A stretch of DNA of 64,000 nt from positions 12,501 through 76,500 of the forward strand of contig CAJNDS010000656.1 in NCBI GenBank assembly GCA_905221605.1, written 5' to 3'. Under the pieces are notes generated by a model. The model saw only the letters and a list, made by a program, of their open reading frames with translations, made no database searches and was not told the origin of the DNA. The stretch is from Symbiodinium natans (Eukaryota > Sar > Dinophyceae > Suessiales > Symbiodiniaceae). Below are positions 1 to 8,255 of the stretch, piece after piece. The position numbers and the translations under genes are program-made. Position 1 is the first letter of the stretch, and every line of letters starts with the position of its first letter.

Positions 1-202
1 GCCACACAGCTGCCTTACGCCCTACACCCTTAGGGTTGTGCGGTCGTAGCTTCGCCGAAGCCCACTCCAATCTGTGCTCCCCTAGGTGCCCGCGAGCGAC
101 GCCCAAAAACCTGTCCCCAAAGAACCCCCCAAGCCCCCCAGCCTCGGACAAAACAACAAAAAGAAACATATCATAGTGAATGGTATGTATATATTTTCGG
201 TA
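1..202. other. Non-coding left margin
   Basis: No coding frame is convincing here. The stretch is of mixed composition with a short palindrome (CCCTTAGGG near 27) and a small inverted motif around the CTTCGCCGAAG segment near 51. It lies upstream of the truncated 5' side of the retroelement, and nothing in it resembles a recognisable LTR end or primer-binding site. Confidence 0.4.
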
Positions 203-246
203 TTTATATACATATACATATATATATATGGTCACCCCCCCCCCCC
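203..246. repeat. TA/CATATA microsatellite followed by a C12 run
   Basis: Alternating TA and CATA units run from about 203 to 229 and are followed by an uninterrupted run of 12 C at 235-246. This is a simple-sequence block next to the hairpin repeat at the retroelement edge. Confidence 0.85.
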
Positions 247-308
247 TACGACAGACCCCGGAATTGTATTTCCAGTCTGTCCAGGAAGGGGGTGGAAGAC
301 CAACACTC

Positions 309-531
309 CAAAATTCCTTGAGTTTCCAAAAATCCCAAAATCCAAAAATTCCAACCCAAGTTTCGGATTTTTGGAAACTCGAGCGGGAGCCTCAAAATCC
401 AAAAACCCAAAATTCCTCGAGTTTCCAAAAATCCAAAATTCCAAAAATTCCAACCCAAGTTTCGGGTTTTTGGAAACTCGAGCGGGAGCCTCAAAATCCA
501 AAAAGTCCAAAATTCCTCGAGTTTCCAAAAA
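309..531. repeat. Hairpin-forming tandem repeat, unit about 99-100 bases
   Basis: A unit of 99-100 bases occurs a little over twice. Each unit carries the 16-mer TTTTTGGAAACTCGAG (368-383 and 467-482) and its exact reverse complement CTCGAGTTTCCAAAAA (416-431 and 516-531; a one-base variant at 317-332). Neighbouring arms can therefore fold into perfect 16-bp stems with loops of about 32 bases. The block ends a few bases before copia-type coding sequence begins, so it marks the truncated 5' side of the element. Frames across it are open only because of the repeat and are not evidence of a gene. Confidence 0.85.
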
Positions 532-540
532 GCTCTACGA

Positions 541-1425
541 TATAAGTCTCCCGGTCCAATACCTCTGAGAAGTCGAGTAGGCCAATACAGATGGTGCTTT
601 GATCATATTCAGGCAAATCATAAGGCGGAATGCGCTGATGATGACATATTAATCCTGCGTAATATCATTCTTGTGGCTATTAGCCAATGCATATGCGAGG
701 TCAAGAATAATACTGCACATGCTCTTTTCGAGCAACCTCAGGATCCCGAAACGTTCATGAATATTGCACAAGATGACGAACCTGAACATGGTTATGCATC
801 TTTCTGGGCTACACCAGAGTGGATCAGAATGAAAGGAGTGCTTGGACTTAATATGGTCAGTTTCGATCAAGGGCCTATGGGACATGTGAAGAAGAAGCCC
901 ACTAGCGTTGCTATCACATTTCAATGGCCAGGCTGGGCTACAGACCTCAGAGGTTTTGGGACCAGCTCAGATACATCGAGTGAAGAAAGTAATAATTCCG
1001 CTAAATGGGCAAAATGGGCTGATGGAATGATTGAAATAATAGGAAATATGATATTGGAGACATGGGCCAAGAACAAGAGTAAAACCGATAATACTCCTAC
1101 GACACAGTGCGCTGCATGTGGGGCTGATCCATCAGGAATATGCACGAGGTGTGAGCGAAGACTATCGCCTCAGGAAATCTTTGAATATCCGATGTCTCGG
1201 TCGATCGCAATACGACAAAGTGAGAGCATAGGTGCAAAAGATAATACCAGAGACGCCTTGCCTGCTGAAAGCGGAGAAGAGATGGCTGATAAAGATCATA
1301 TTCAGGGAGAGGTAGGGGAAAAGGGGGAAGAAATTGGAGAGAATATTGCTCCCGAAGACGAAGCTGAACAGGTGGGAGGCATCGCAGATGATCTAGAAAT
1401 GGAGATTCAAGGGCGTGTATCGTGA
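541..1425 (+). CDS. Copia-type pol fragment upstream of integrase (5' truncated)
   Basis: This frame stays open from 322, but the part before about 540 is the hairpin repeat, so the element-derived protein begins near 541 without a start codon. The sequence has the style of the segment preceding the integrase in dinoflagellate copia polyproteins: an acidic then hydrophobic stretch (residues ADDDILILRNIIL), the block LFEQPQDP, the block FWATPEW, and VSFDQGPMGH followed by KKPTS. A CAAC-x7-CTRC zinc-ribbon-like pair lies at about 1108-1152, followed by a Glu/Asp-rich linker. The frame stops at 1425. The next frame (+1) continues the same protein with no ATG, so a +1 frameshift lies near 1415-1425. 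Its biochemical role is unknown to me; assignment to the element is by context and remembered family style. Confidence 0.6.
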   Translation, partial: YKSPGPIPLRSRVGQYRWCFDHIQANHKAECADDDILILRNIILVAISQCICEVKNNTAHALFEQPQDPETFMNIAQDDEPEHGYASFWATPEWIRMKGVLGLNMVSFDQGPMGHVKKKPTSVAITFQWPGWATDLRGFGTSSDTSSEESNNSAKWAKWADGMIEIIGNMILETWAKNKSKTDNTPTTQCAACGADPSGICTRCERRLSPQEIFEYPMSRSIAIRQSESIGAKDNTRDALPAESGEEMADKDHIQGEVGEKGEEIGENIAPEDEAEQVGGIADDLEMEIQGRVS

Positions 1426-4400
1426 AACAGAAGGAGATCCACGTCACAGAGTTGTTGCCAAGATAGCCAGATATTCCCCCGATTATGCTATCACTCTTGA
1501 TCATCTACTTACCCACATGCCGAAGAACATGCACTGCATAGCTTGCAGGCAGGCTAAAGTTAATAACGTTCCATACAAGAAAGGGGATGGCATTACTGAG
1601 CGTGAGACAGAGAAGTTTGGCGAGAAAGTCACCGCGGACACAATAGTTCTCAGAAATAATAAGGATAGAGGCATTGGTGGAGAGAATAATGCAATAGTCA
1701 TGTTCGACTTCAAGAAAGGATGGATACATTGTTCTCCGGTACACGCACGTAATACTGACGAGACTGTCAGGGCCATCAATGAATTTCGAGGACCTGGCGC
1801 GATCATCAATTTATATGCAGACCAGGCCGGCGAATTTACTAAGGCTTGCGATAGAATCGGAACCTGTAGGGCTAAATCCACTCCCGGTGTACCACGGACT
1901 AATAGTATTGCCGAATTGAAAGTGAAAGAAGTGATAAACGGAGCCCGAGCCCTTCTTAAGCAGGCTGGTCTTGAGCCGAAATGGTGGCCATATGCTGTTC
2001 AGACTTACTGTTTCCACAAGAATAATATGGAAGTCAACGGGCTCTCCGCATATCAAAAACGCTACGGTAACGACATGAATAAGGTCAAGCTAATACCTTT
2101 TGGGTGTCTTGTAGACTTTCTTCCTATTGCACCAAAACCAAGAAAAGGCGAGAAGAATATAGCAGACGCAGACCAGCTCGAACGGGGGGATGATGATGAT
2201 GTTGAGGATATTCTCAGAGAAGATGAGGATGATTCGAGCAGGGCTGCGCCTGCGATAGATGAGTCAAACCCAGGTAGCAGGGGGGACACCCAAAAATCGA
2301 ACGCAGGTAGAACACTTGATAAGGCACGACAGCTCAAGGATCTCGATAATATTGACGTGGAGGCGCTCAAAGTCGTTGGTACTGAGAATTACAATATTGA
2401 CGAGGCGAAGCGGATATTATCGTTGTTTGCTGAAAAAGCCAGCGTCATAAGAACAAATAAAAGAGCCAAGATTGCGCGTGGAAAAGGATACTTCATAATG
2501 GGCTTCTATGCCCATGGCGGCATTGTTGGGATAACAAGCACGATGAAGAACTATCCGGGCATTACGAGTCTATGCTGCTCTCTGGTGAGAAGATTATCTC
2601 CACACACAACGTTCACCACAGTCTTGATATCCATAGGTGTGAAGATGGGACCTCATAAGGACAAGTTCAATGATGGAACAACCGATAACGTGATCATTCC
2701 CCTTCGCGACCCAAGAAAAATGAAGGGAATATGGGTTGAGAGAATGCCTGGCGATGAGATTCGAGATGAGATGATCATGAAGACTCTGGAGGTTGCCCCA
2801 GAGAAGAAGGTCGAAGGTTTCATAATGCCGATGAGAGAGATAATAAGTTTCAACCCAAGGAGATGGCATGCCTCAGAAGAAGGAGGAAATATGGATGAGC
2901 GAATTCTTCTAATAGCTTACACCCTTACTGCTGGTAAGAGGGGAAGTGAAGAACATTTCATGATGCTCAAGCAGCTTGGGTTCAACCTTGGCGAGACGTT
3001 CGGTTCTGAAAGGATAGCGGTTGAAGCCGCGGCTGTGCAGGGGGATCGATCAGATGAGGATCAGCTCGAGGAGGAACGAAGGTCTCACGAGCTCCCTGAT
3101 AATAAAGATGACTGGATTGAGTCAAACGTGTATCCTGCCGCTGCTGCGAGAGCAAAGTTCGAACCATCTACTTTACCCGGACTTTTCCTGGGTTACTCCT
3201 TGCAGCCGGGGGGAGTTCCTAACGGAGATTACGTAGTGGTTGAGCTGTCGAACCTATTCAACGGATGGAAGATCCCTACTATTCACCAAGTCAAGAGAGT
3301 AGTACTTGATAAGGATGGCGAGCTTCAATTTCCCATGCAGGCTGTCGCTGATAGAAAGGCTAGGCTTATGACTGCCAAGCGTGCTGATGAATTAGCGCGA
3401 CTGCAAATTGCCAGAGAACGAGAAGGGGGGCTTGAGGACGCTATTTTCCATAATAGGGACAGGTTGAGAGCTGATATTCAAAGAGAAATTGAGCATGATA
3501 ATAAGATGATGGACAATGGCGATTTCTGGGAACACGCCGAAGACTCGAAAGAATGGATCTTGCATCATATTCTTCCAAGAAGAAAGCTATGCGTTCCTGG
3601 AAACGAGAGATATGGGACAGGCGGTCCGGGTGATTTGGAACTTCATCATACGCGGAAGACTCATATGACCTTTAAGGATGGGAACTCGGAGACACTCGTT
3701 GATGATAGACTGACAGGTCGAGAAAGTACGATCAAGAAATGGACCGGGTGCACTATATTCTGGGAAAAGGGCGCCGACGTCGAAGAAAGCCCTGATGGAG
3801 AACAAAGCGAGGGTGCTCGCAGAAAGCTTGGCATGCGGGGGGTAGGACTTGATTATGAACAGGACAAACCTAGAATAGAGCGGCCATACGCGAGATCATA
3901 CAAACCCAACTCCATCAGTTCTGAGGCTTGGACGAAGATGAGTGTCAGGCAGAGAAAAGAATACACGAAGGCCGACCGCGAACGAATACTTGGAGAAAGT
4001 AATAGAAATATAAGCGAGGGCCCGGATCCACAGGTGGTGTGGAAGCCATATGGGAGGACAGGCTGTGAATATGAAGGAATTGGGTATGTGTCTGAGGCCC
4101 CTCCTGATGCTCCCGTTGGAATTTTGGTGTGGGCAGTTAGGGCGGATAAGGCGAGCGGCTTGAGAATATGTTACAAGCGGGAAAAGCCTTTGGAAGGACT
4201 CTGGTGGAGAACCACGAGATGTCTAAGGACCAATGAGGTCCTCGAATCCATCGTGTATGATAAATATATTCAAGATGAAATAAGGAAGGAGAAGGGGAAT
4301 AGGAATTTTCCCGTTGTGAGGGATATCGTTACTGAATATTGGTACCTCCCTGAGGCTCAGGGACCTGGGGAAGATTCACTAGAGGATTCTCGTCAAAATG

Positions 4401-7400
4401 ATGATGATAGTGGCAGAGACGTCGCTGCTGCAGTTTTCCTCAAGGCTAATACAGGAACTGATGTCATACGACGTAGAGCATATGCTTCGGGGGGTATCGT
4501 TCGAAAGGGAAGAGAATACAGTAAGGATGGCGGTGCTGCTCGAGACGCGCATCGGGAACACGCTAATATAATAAGGGCGTGGGCAGGTTCAGATCATCAT
4601 TGGATTAGAAATGAAACAATGAAGCATGAACGCATTGCCTGGCTTCTCGAAAAGGATGATAGACGCATGGGTTTTGATGATCATGCAATAGTCGCTGTAT
4701 CCTCCAGTTGTGACGGCCTTGTTCATGAAATTGAACTGGCGTCGGGTCAATGGACTGCAGGCTCAGGACCCGATGCTATAGATGATGCATTAGTGCGGAT
4801 TACTGAGGCCGTCCTCGACTGTGCCGCGAGGGTAATAAAGGCGAACAACCTCTGCAGCATACTGTGGAAGCTTGATAAAACGATGTTTCGTTTCTCTCTT
4901 GAGTATGATCTTTGGATGTCAAGAATCGATGGATGCGTAATACATGAGGAAATAGAAGGAAGGGGCGATGAAGCGCACATGCTGATAACTAATTGTGATG
5001 TGTTGGCTATTATATCGGAATTTATGGTTTGTGATCATACGCCAAGGGTACACGAGATGCTTGACCAAAAGAACGTATCACAGGAACGACAGATAGACAT
5101 CGACATCAAATGCTTAGAAACTTTGGCCAGTGTTGCATACAAAACGTACCAAGACATTCTCCGACCTGAGGAGGGGAGTGACATCGATTGCAATGATATG
5201 GGTGAGCCCGAGGAATATGATAATATAGGTACAGGCCGGCTGTCGTCTTCGAATGATACTCTTGATCGCATCAACGCTGCTCCTGGTCTCGTAATACCTC
5301 TTGATGAAGCGGAAAGAAAGAACATGAAGCGTTTAGGTGAAATCGAGGCTGTCATTATTGAAGCATACAAAAATACCAGGCCTGCAGGAGGCCTCTGGAC
5401 GATTTCTCTCGAGAAATCTGAGAATACGGAAGAGCTCGGCGAAAGTTGTGCGCCAGCCCAGATTCTTAACGGAATAGGAAAAAGCATTGACCCTCTTGAG
5501 CAATGGAAGCGAGTAGTATTCTGTAGAACTCCTACTGCTGAGGTTTATGACCGTATAGCTGGAAGAGCTTCTGAGTATTCAAATGGCACGAGAGCTGTAG
5601 CTGCCTTCGGAAAGGGATCAAAACCGAAGATATGGATACAGGAACGTGACGGCCACGAGCATATGTTCTCTATTCAAGAAGGTCGTGTTGCTCTTGAGAG
5701 ACATAGCGGATCTTGGAGGAGTCTTAGTGATCAGTTTCTCATTGTACCGGAGGGTAAAAGATATCTGATTGAAGAACAGGATGATAATATCATCATACTT
5801 ACCTTTTGTGCTGATAGCAAGGATAATTGCGAGAACCCTTCTAATATCCAAACGTATGACGATCTCAATGAATATGTGGTAATAGAGAACGACGATCTCA
5901 TTGCTAGTGAAAATGAGGAAGGAAGCGTAATATCTGATGATAGTGGTTTCATAATGTTTGCTTCTGACAATGAGGACGAGGACAGCTATGATAGTGCTCT
6001 TTCCTTGCAGGGAAAGCGATCCATTAGCATTCAGTTTGCGAAGAATGCGGAATGCTACGCGAATTGTTGGGAAACCAACAGAGAAAGCCTGATCATATCC
6101 CCTAATGTCCCTATTAATATTGACTCCGGAAAGCATACATGGCTTGACACTGGTATGCGAATAGATAATAATGAGGTCAGAATCGTTGAGATCGCCATGC
6201 TGCCTCACCTCGTAGCTGAATTTGGCTGCAGGATTGAGGGTTACGAGTATACAAGGGAGCACTCCAATGTCCTGATTCTCATCCTGAACCAGGGCGATCG
6301 CAACGTTATTATGCCAAAGGATCTTCCTATTGCAAGAGTGCAACTCGCTGCTAAAGCGGATGTTAGACCTGAAATCATGAATGTCCAAGGATTGGTCAGC
6401 ACTGATATTAGAAGACACTATAGGGTTCCCGCAAATGAGAAGAAGGCTAATACTGCTCGCAAGGTGAGAAAGAGAGTCAACGAGATGAATATGGAACGCA
6501 TACTGGCTGACAGCCCCAGAGTGAGATTGAAACAGGCTATTGCTACTATTCGTAGACAACGCTGTCGATCGTGCAAGAAAGAAATTGCACGTGGAGCTAT
6601 TGTGCCTAGTCTGCTTCTTATGACCGCTACTCTATGTATGAGCTGTTTCATGGAGAAACATGTCACCCCTGTGGATGATTTAATAAGGAAGGGGCATAAA
6701 TTGACAACCGAAATGTATGGTGATGGAATAGCTGCGGTTCCGGCGGCAATGTGCTCCGAAGAGGACTTGGATACGGCGGGCATTAGCGACGGGGAAGATG
6801 GATTATATCAGGAAGCCGCGGCAATAATAATAGAAGACGACGAGGATGAATATGAGCACGTTATGGCACTGGTGGCCAGGCCGGTCACTAAGGCGGAAAG
6901 AGCGGTGAATCCGAAGGCACGTGCATCTTTAGATAAAGAATGGAATAAGCTTATGCTCCAGGAGGTATGGGAGATGGACCTTGTTCGATCATGGAAGGAC
7001 GTCTCAAGGGAGGCTCAGTCTACCGGTGAAGTTACTCACGTGGGAAGAATCTTCGACATATGTGTAGAGAAGAACTGGGAGCTTCCCGAAGATGATCCAT
7101 TGCGCAAATATAAAGGTCGTGTTGTGTTTGAAGGATGCAACGTCAAAGACCAGGATAGCAGATGGGCGATATTTCAGGAGATCACATCATGCCCTGCTAC
7201 CCTTGAGGCTGGTAAAATGGCTGATGCGTACGGAATGCTCCCCGGACACATAATACAAATGTCTGATGGAGAATCGGCTTATACGCAGGCACGTCTTGGC
7301 GGACCTCGAACTTGGGTAAGAATACCGAAGGAGAGATGGCCGGAACATTGGCATAATATTGAAGATCCTGTTGTTCCATTGAAGCTGGCCTTATACGGAC

Positions 7401-7459
7401 ACCCGGATGCGGGGGGTTTCTGGGAGAAACATTGCGAGGAAGCAGTTCTACGAAGCTAG
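1415..7459 (+). CDS. Copia-like retrotransposon polyprotein: integrase, 2OG-oxygenase-like, dUTPase-like, partial reverse transcriptase
   Basis: The frame spans 2014 codons, with GTG as first codon of the open stretch; it is really the +1 continuation of the preceding frame, and residues are numbered from 1415. An HHCC zinc finger (H30, H34, C41, C44) and the integrase core (D75, D136, E167, with GVPRTNSIAE around the Glu) start it, followed by IPFGCLVDFLP. A 2-oxoglutarate/Fe(II)-oxygenase-like domain sits at about 355-535. The SH3-like segment (FEPSTLPGLFLGY to VKRVVLDKDGELQFP, about 588-650) comes after it instead of directly after the core. Residues 660-1360 are unrecognised. A cupin-like beta-rich stretch (about 1363-1467) precedes the dUTPase-like segment (1536-1651). 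A CxxC pair, an acidic linker and RVT_2-type reverse transcriptase follow, with the motif A region around D1951 (MSDGESAYTQA) and ALYGHPDAGGFWEKHCEE. The frame stops where the rest of the polymerase has been deleted, so this copy cannot encode an active reverse transcriptase. Confidence 0.85.
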   Translation: MYRETEGDPRHRVVAKIARYSPDYAITLDHLLTHMPKNMHCIACRQAKVNNVPYKKGDGITERETEKFGEKVTADTIVLRNNKDRGIGGENNAIVMFDFKKGWIHCSPVHARNTDETVRAINEFRGPGAIINLYADQAGEFTKACDRIGTCRAKSTPGVPRTNSIAELKVKEVINGARALLKQAGLEPKWWPYAVQTYCFHKNNMEVNGLSAYQKRYGNDMNKVKLIPFGCLVDFLPIAPKPRKGEKNIADADQLERGDDDDVEDILREDEDDSSRAAPAIDESNPGSRGDTQKSNAGRTLDKARQLKDLDNIDVEALKVVGTENYNIDEAKRILSLFAEKASVIRTNKRAKIARGKGYFIMGFYAHGGIVGITSTMKNYPGITSLCCSLVRRLSPHTTFTTVLISIGVKMGPHKDKFNDGTTDNVIIPLRDPRKMKGIWVERMPGDEIRDEMIMKTLEVAPEKKVEGFIMPMREIISFNPRRWHASEEGGNMDERILLIAYTLTAGKRGSEEHFMMLKQLGFNLGETFGSERIAVEAAAVQGDRSDEDQLEEERRSHELPDNKDDWIESNVYPAAAARAKFEPSTLPGLFLGYSLQPGGVPNGDYVVVELSNLFNGWKIPTIHQVKRVVLDKDGELQFPMQAVADRKARLMTAKRADELARLQIAREREGGLEDAIFHNRDRLRADIQREIEHDNKMMDNGDFWEHAEDSKEWILHHILPRRKLCVPGNERYGTGGPGDLELHHTRKTHMTFKDGNSETLVDDRLTGRESTIKKWTGCTIFWEKGADVEESPDGEQSEGARRKLGMRGVGLDYEQDKPRIERPYARSYKPNSISSEAWTKMSVRQRKEYTKADRERILGESNRNISEGPDPQVVWKPYGRTGCEYEGIGYVSEAPPDAPVGILVWAVRADKASGLRICYKREKPLEGLWWRTTRCLRTNEVLESIVYDKYIQDEIRKEKGNRNFPVVRDIVTEYWYLPEAQGPGEDSLEDSRQNDDDSGRDVAAAVFLKANTGTDVIRRRAYASGGIVRKGREYSKDGGAARDAHREHANIIRAWAGSDHHWIRNETMKHERIAWLLEKDDRRMGFDDHAIVAVSSSCDGLVHEIELASGQWTAGSGPDAIDDALVRITEAVLDCAARVIKANNLCSILWKLDKTMFRFSLEYDLWMSRIDGCVIHEEIEGRGDEAHMLITNCDVLAIISEFMVCDHTPRVHEMLDQKNVSQERQIDIDIKCLETLASVAYKTYQDILRPEEGSDIDCNDMGEPEEYDNIGTGRLSSSNDTLDRINAAPGLVIPLDEAERKNMKRLGEIEAVIIEAYKNTRPAGGLWTISLEKSENTEELGESCAPAQILNGIGKSIDPLEQWKRVVFCRTPTAEVYDRIAGRASEYSNGTRAVAAFGKGSKPKIWIQERDGHEHMFSIQEGRVALERHSGSWRSLSDQFLIVPEGKRYLIEEQDDNIIILTFCADSKDNCENPSNIQTYDDLNEYVVIENDDLIASENEEGSVISDDSGFIMFASDNEDEDSYDSALSLQGKRSISIQFAKNAECYANCWETNRESLIISPNVPINIDSGKHTWLDTGMRIDNNEVRIVEIAMLPHLVAEFGCRIEGYEYTREHSNVLILILNQGDRNVIMPKDLPIARVQLAAKADVRPEIMNVQGLVSTDIRRHYRVPANEKKANTARKVRKRVNEMNMERILADSPRVRLKQAIATIRRQRCRSCKKEIARGAIVPSLLLMTATLCMSCFMEKHVTPVDDLIRKGHKLTTEMYGDGIAAVPAAMCSEEDLDTAGISDGEDGLYQEAAAIIIEDDEDEYEHVMALVARPVTKAERAVNPKARASLDKEWNKLMLQEVWEMDLVRSWKDVSREAQSTGEVTHVGRIFDICVEKNWELPEDDPLRKYKGRVVFEGCNVKDQDSRWAIFQEITSCPATLEAGKMADAYGMLPGHIIQMSDGESAYTQARLGGPRTWVRIPKERWPEHWHNIEDPVVPLKLALYGHPDAGGFWEKHCEEAVLRS
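2470..2990 (+). other. 2-oxoglutarate/Fe(II)-dependent oxygenase-like domain inside pol
   Basis: Numbering from 1415, the segment has H414-K-D416 in MGPHKDKFN, a distal H485 in NPRRWHASEE, and R496 eleven residues later in DERILLIAYT. That is the order expected for the Fe(II) facial triad (HxD...H) and the 2-oxoglutarate-binding Arg of the double-stranded beta-helix oxygenases. The hydrophobic strands VLISIGV and NVIIPL flank the first His/Asp as expected. Family knowledge: such enzymes include AlkB-type nucleic-acid demethylases and prolyl hydroxylases; the substrate here cannot be inferred. All four residues are intact, which suggests recent selection. Confidence 0.6.
6020..6368 (+). other. 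dUTPase-like segment inside pol
   Basis: Residues 1536-1651 of the polyprotein have the beta-strand rhythm of trimeric dUTPases: a strand ending in NIDSGKHTWLDTGMRI (compare the family's PPGG...TGL region), then a VLILILNQGD stretch and MPKDLPIARVQL, matching the usual KGDRIAQLIL end. The catalytic motifs are poor: the motif with the Asp after the N-terminal AxxxD and the PRSG motif are not seen. I infer a dUTPase-derived fold, possibly inactive. dUTPases occur in several retroviruses and retroelements, where they limit uracil incorporation. Confidence 0.45.
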
Positions 7460-8195
7460 ATTGTTCAAGTTCATTAATTGCCCTACTGAATATCAAGCCG
7501 CCAATATGATGAGCAAGGCTATTCATGAATCCCGAGAATGGCTAAGAGACATGTATACCACCGGACATTTCCACCCTGATACCTTTAAGTCCATATCAGA
7601 AGGTTTGAACGCCATGCCGGTGAGCCGGGGGGTATCCCAAAATACTGGAGATTCGAATGCTCTGAATAATGATACTCCTGGGCTTAGAGTTGTTCATGTG
7701 GGATGTTGGGACCTCATAGAGGTTGATACTTCGAGCAAAGAATCTCCTGTCTTTGGCTTCGACGAGGCGAAGGATAGTCTTAGAGGAAAGTCGATCATAG
7801 TTGCGAGGGAAATGCCTCGTCATAGAGCTCACGGCATGGAGTTCAAAATGGATGACAAAGAACAGGTTCTTGCTGATATGTTTGCTAATATTGCATACTG
7901 GTGTGGAGCACAAGAACATGAATGCATGCTGTTGTGTGGATCACAGTCTTTTGTGTCAGACAGTGTGACGAGATTTGTGGGCGGTCGCATACATTTGGTT
8001 CGAATACCTGGACGTGTAGTCATCGAAGACTTGCACGAAGACAGCTACATGGTCATGACACCTCACAACACCAAACCGATTTTTCGCAAGGGGATTAATC
8101 CCAGGATGAATATCAGACGATGGTGCGAAGAGCACGATAATATGATACGCCTGAAGGATTCAAATAGCATAGCTGAGACGTCCGAGGGTTGCTAG
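7437..8195 (+). CDS. 3' remainder of copia pol: RNase H tail and C-terminal region
   Basis: After the deletion junction (about 7440-7465) the protein continues in another frame. It begins with ARLFKFINCPTEYQAANMMS and then KAI, the characteristic end of a copia RNase H domain (compare the usual CPTEEQxADxxTK). The polymerase palm with YxDD and the RNase H catalytic core are absent. About 240 further residues follow, ending at the TAG at 8193-8195; they contain a C-terminal region (GLRVVHVGCWDLIEV, IVAREMPRHRAHGMEF, GGRIHLVRIPGRVVIEDL) that I do not recognise. The ATG at 7407 lies in the other frame's coding part and is not a credible start. Confidence 0.6.
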   Translation, partial: RKQFYEARLFKFINCPTEYQAANMMSKAIHESREWLRDMYTTGHFHPDTFKSISEGLNAMPVSRGVSQNTGDSNALNNDTPGLRVVHVGCWDLIEVDTSSKESPVFGFDEAKDSLRGKSIIVAREMPRHRAHGMEFKMDDKEQVLADMFANIAYWCGAQEHECMLLCGSQSFVSDSVTRFVGGRIHLVRIPGRVVIEDLHEDSYMVMTPHNTKPIFRKGINPRMNIRRWCEEHDNMIRLKDSNSIAETSEGC

Positions 8196-8255
8196 CCGTG
8201 TTCTTGCCCTTCGTGTGCTGTGGCATAGGGGTTAATAGCGGCCCAGACCAGAGCC

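Noticed and set aside
86-568. 160-codon frame with two near-identical repeats
   Set aside because: The repeats are the translated hairpin tandem repeat; other frames and the minus strand are open for the same reason.
5618-6559. 313-codon frame on the minus strand
   Set aside because: It lies wholly inside the integrase-RT polyprotein on the opposite strand and has no recognisable motif; it is a shadow frame.
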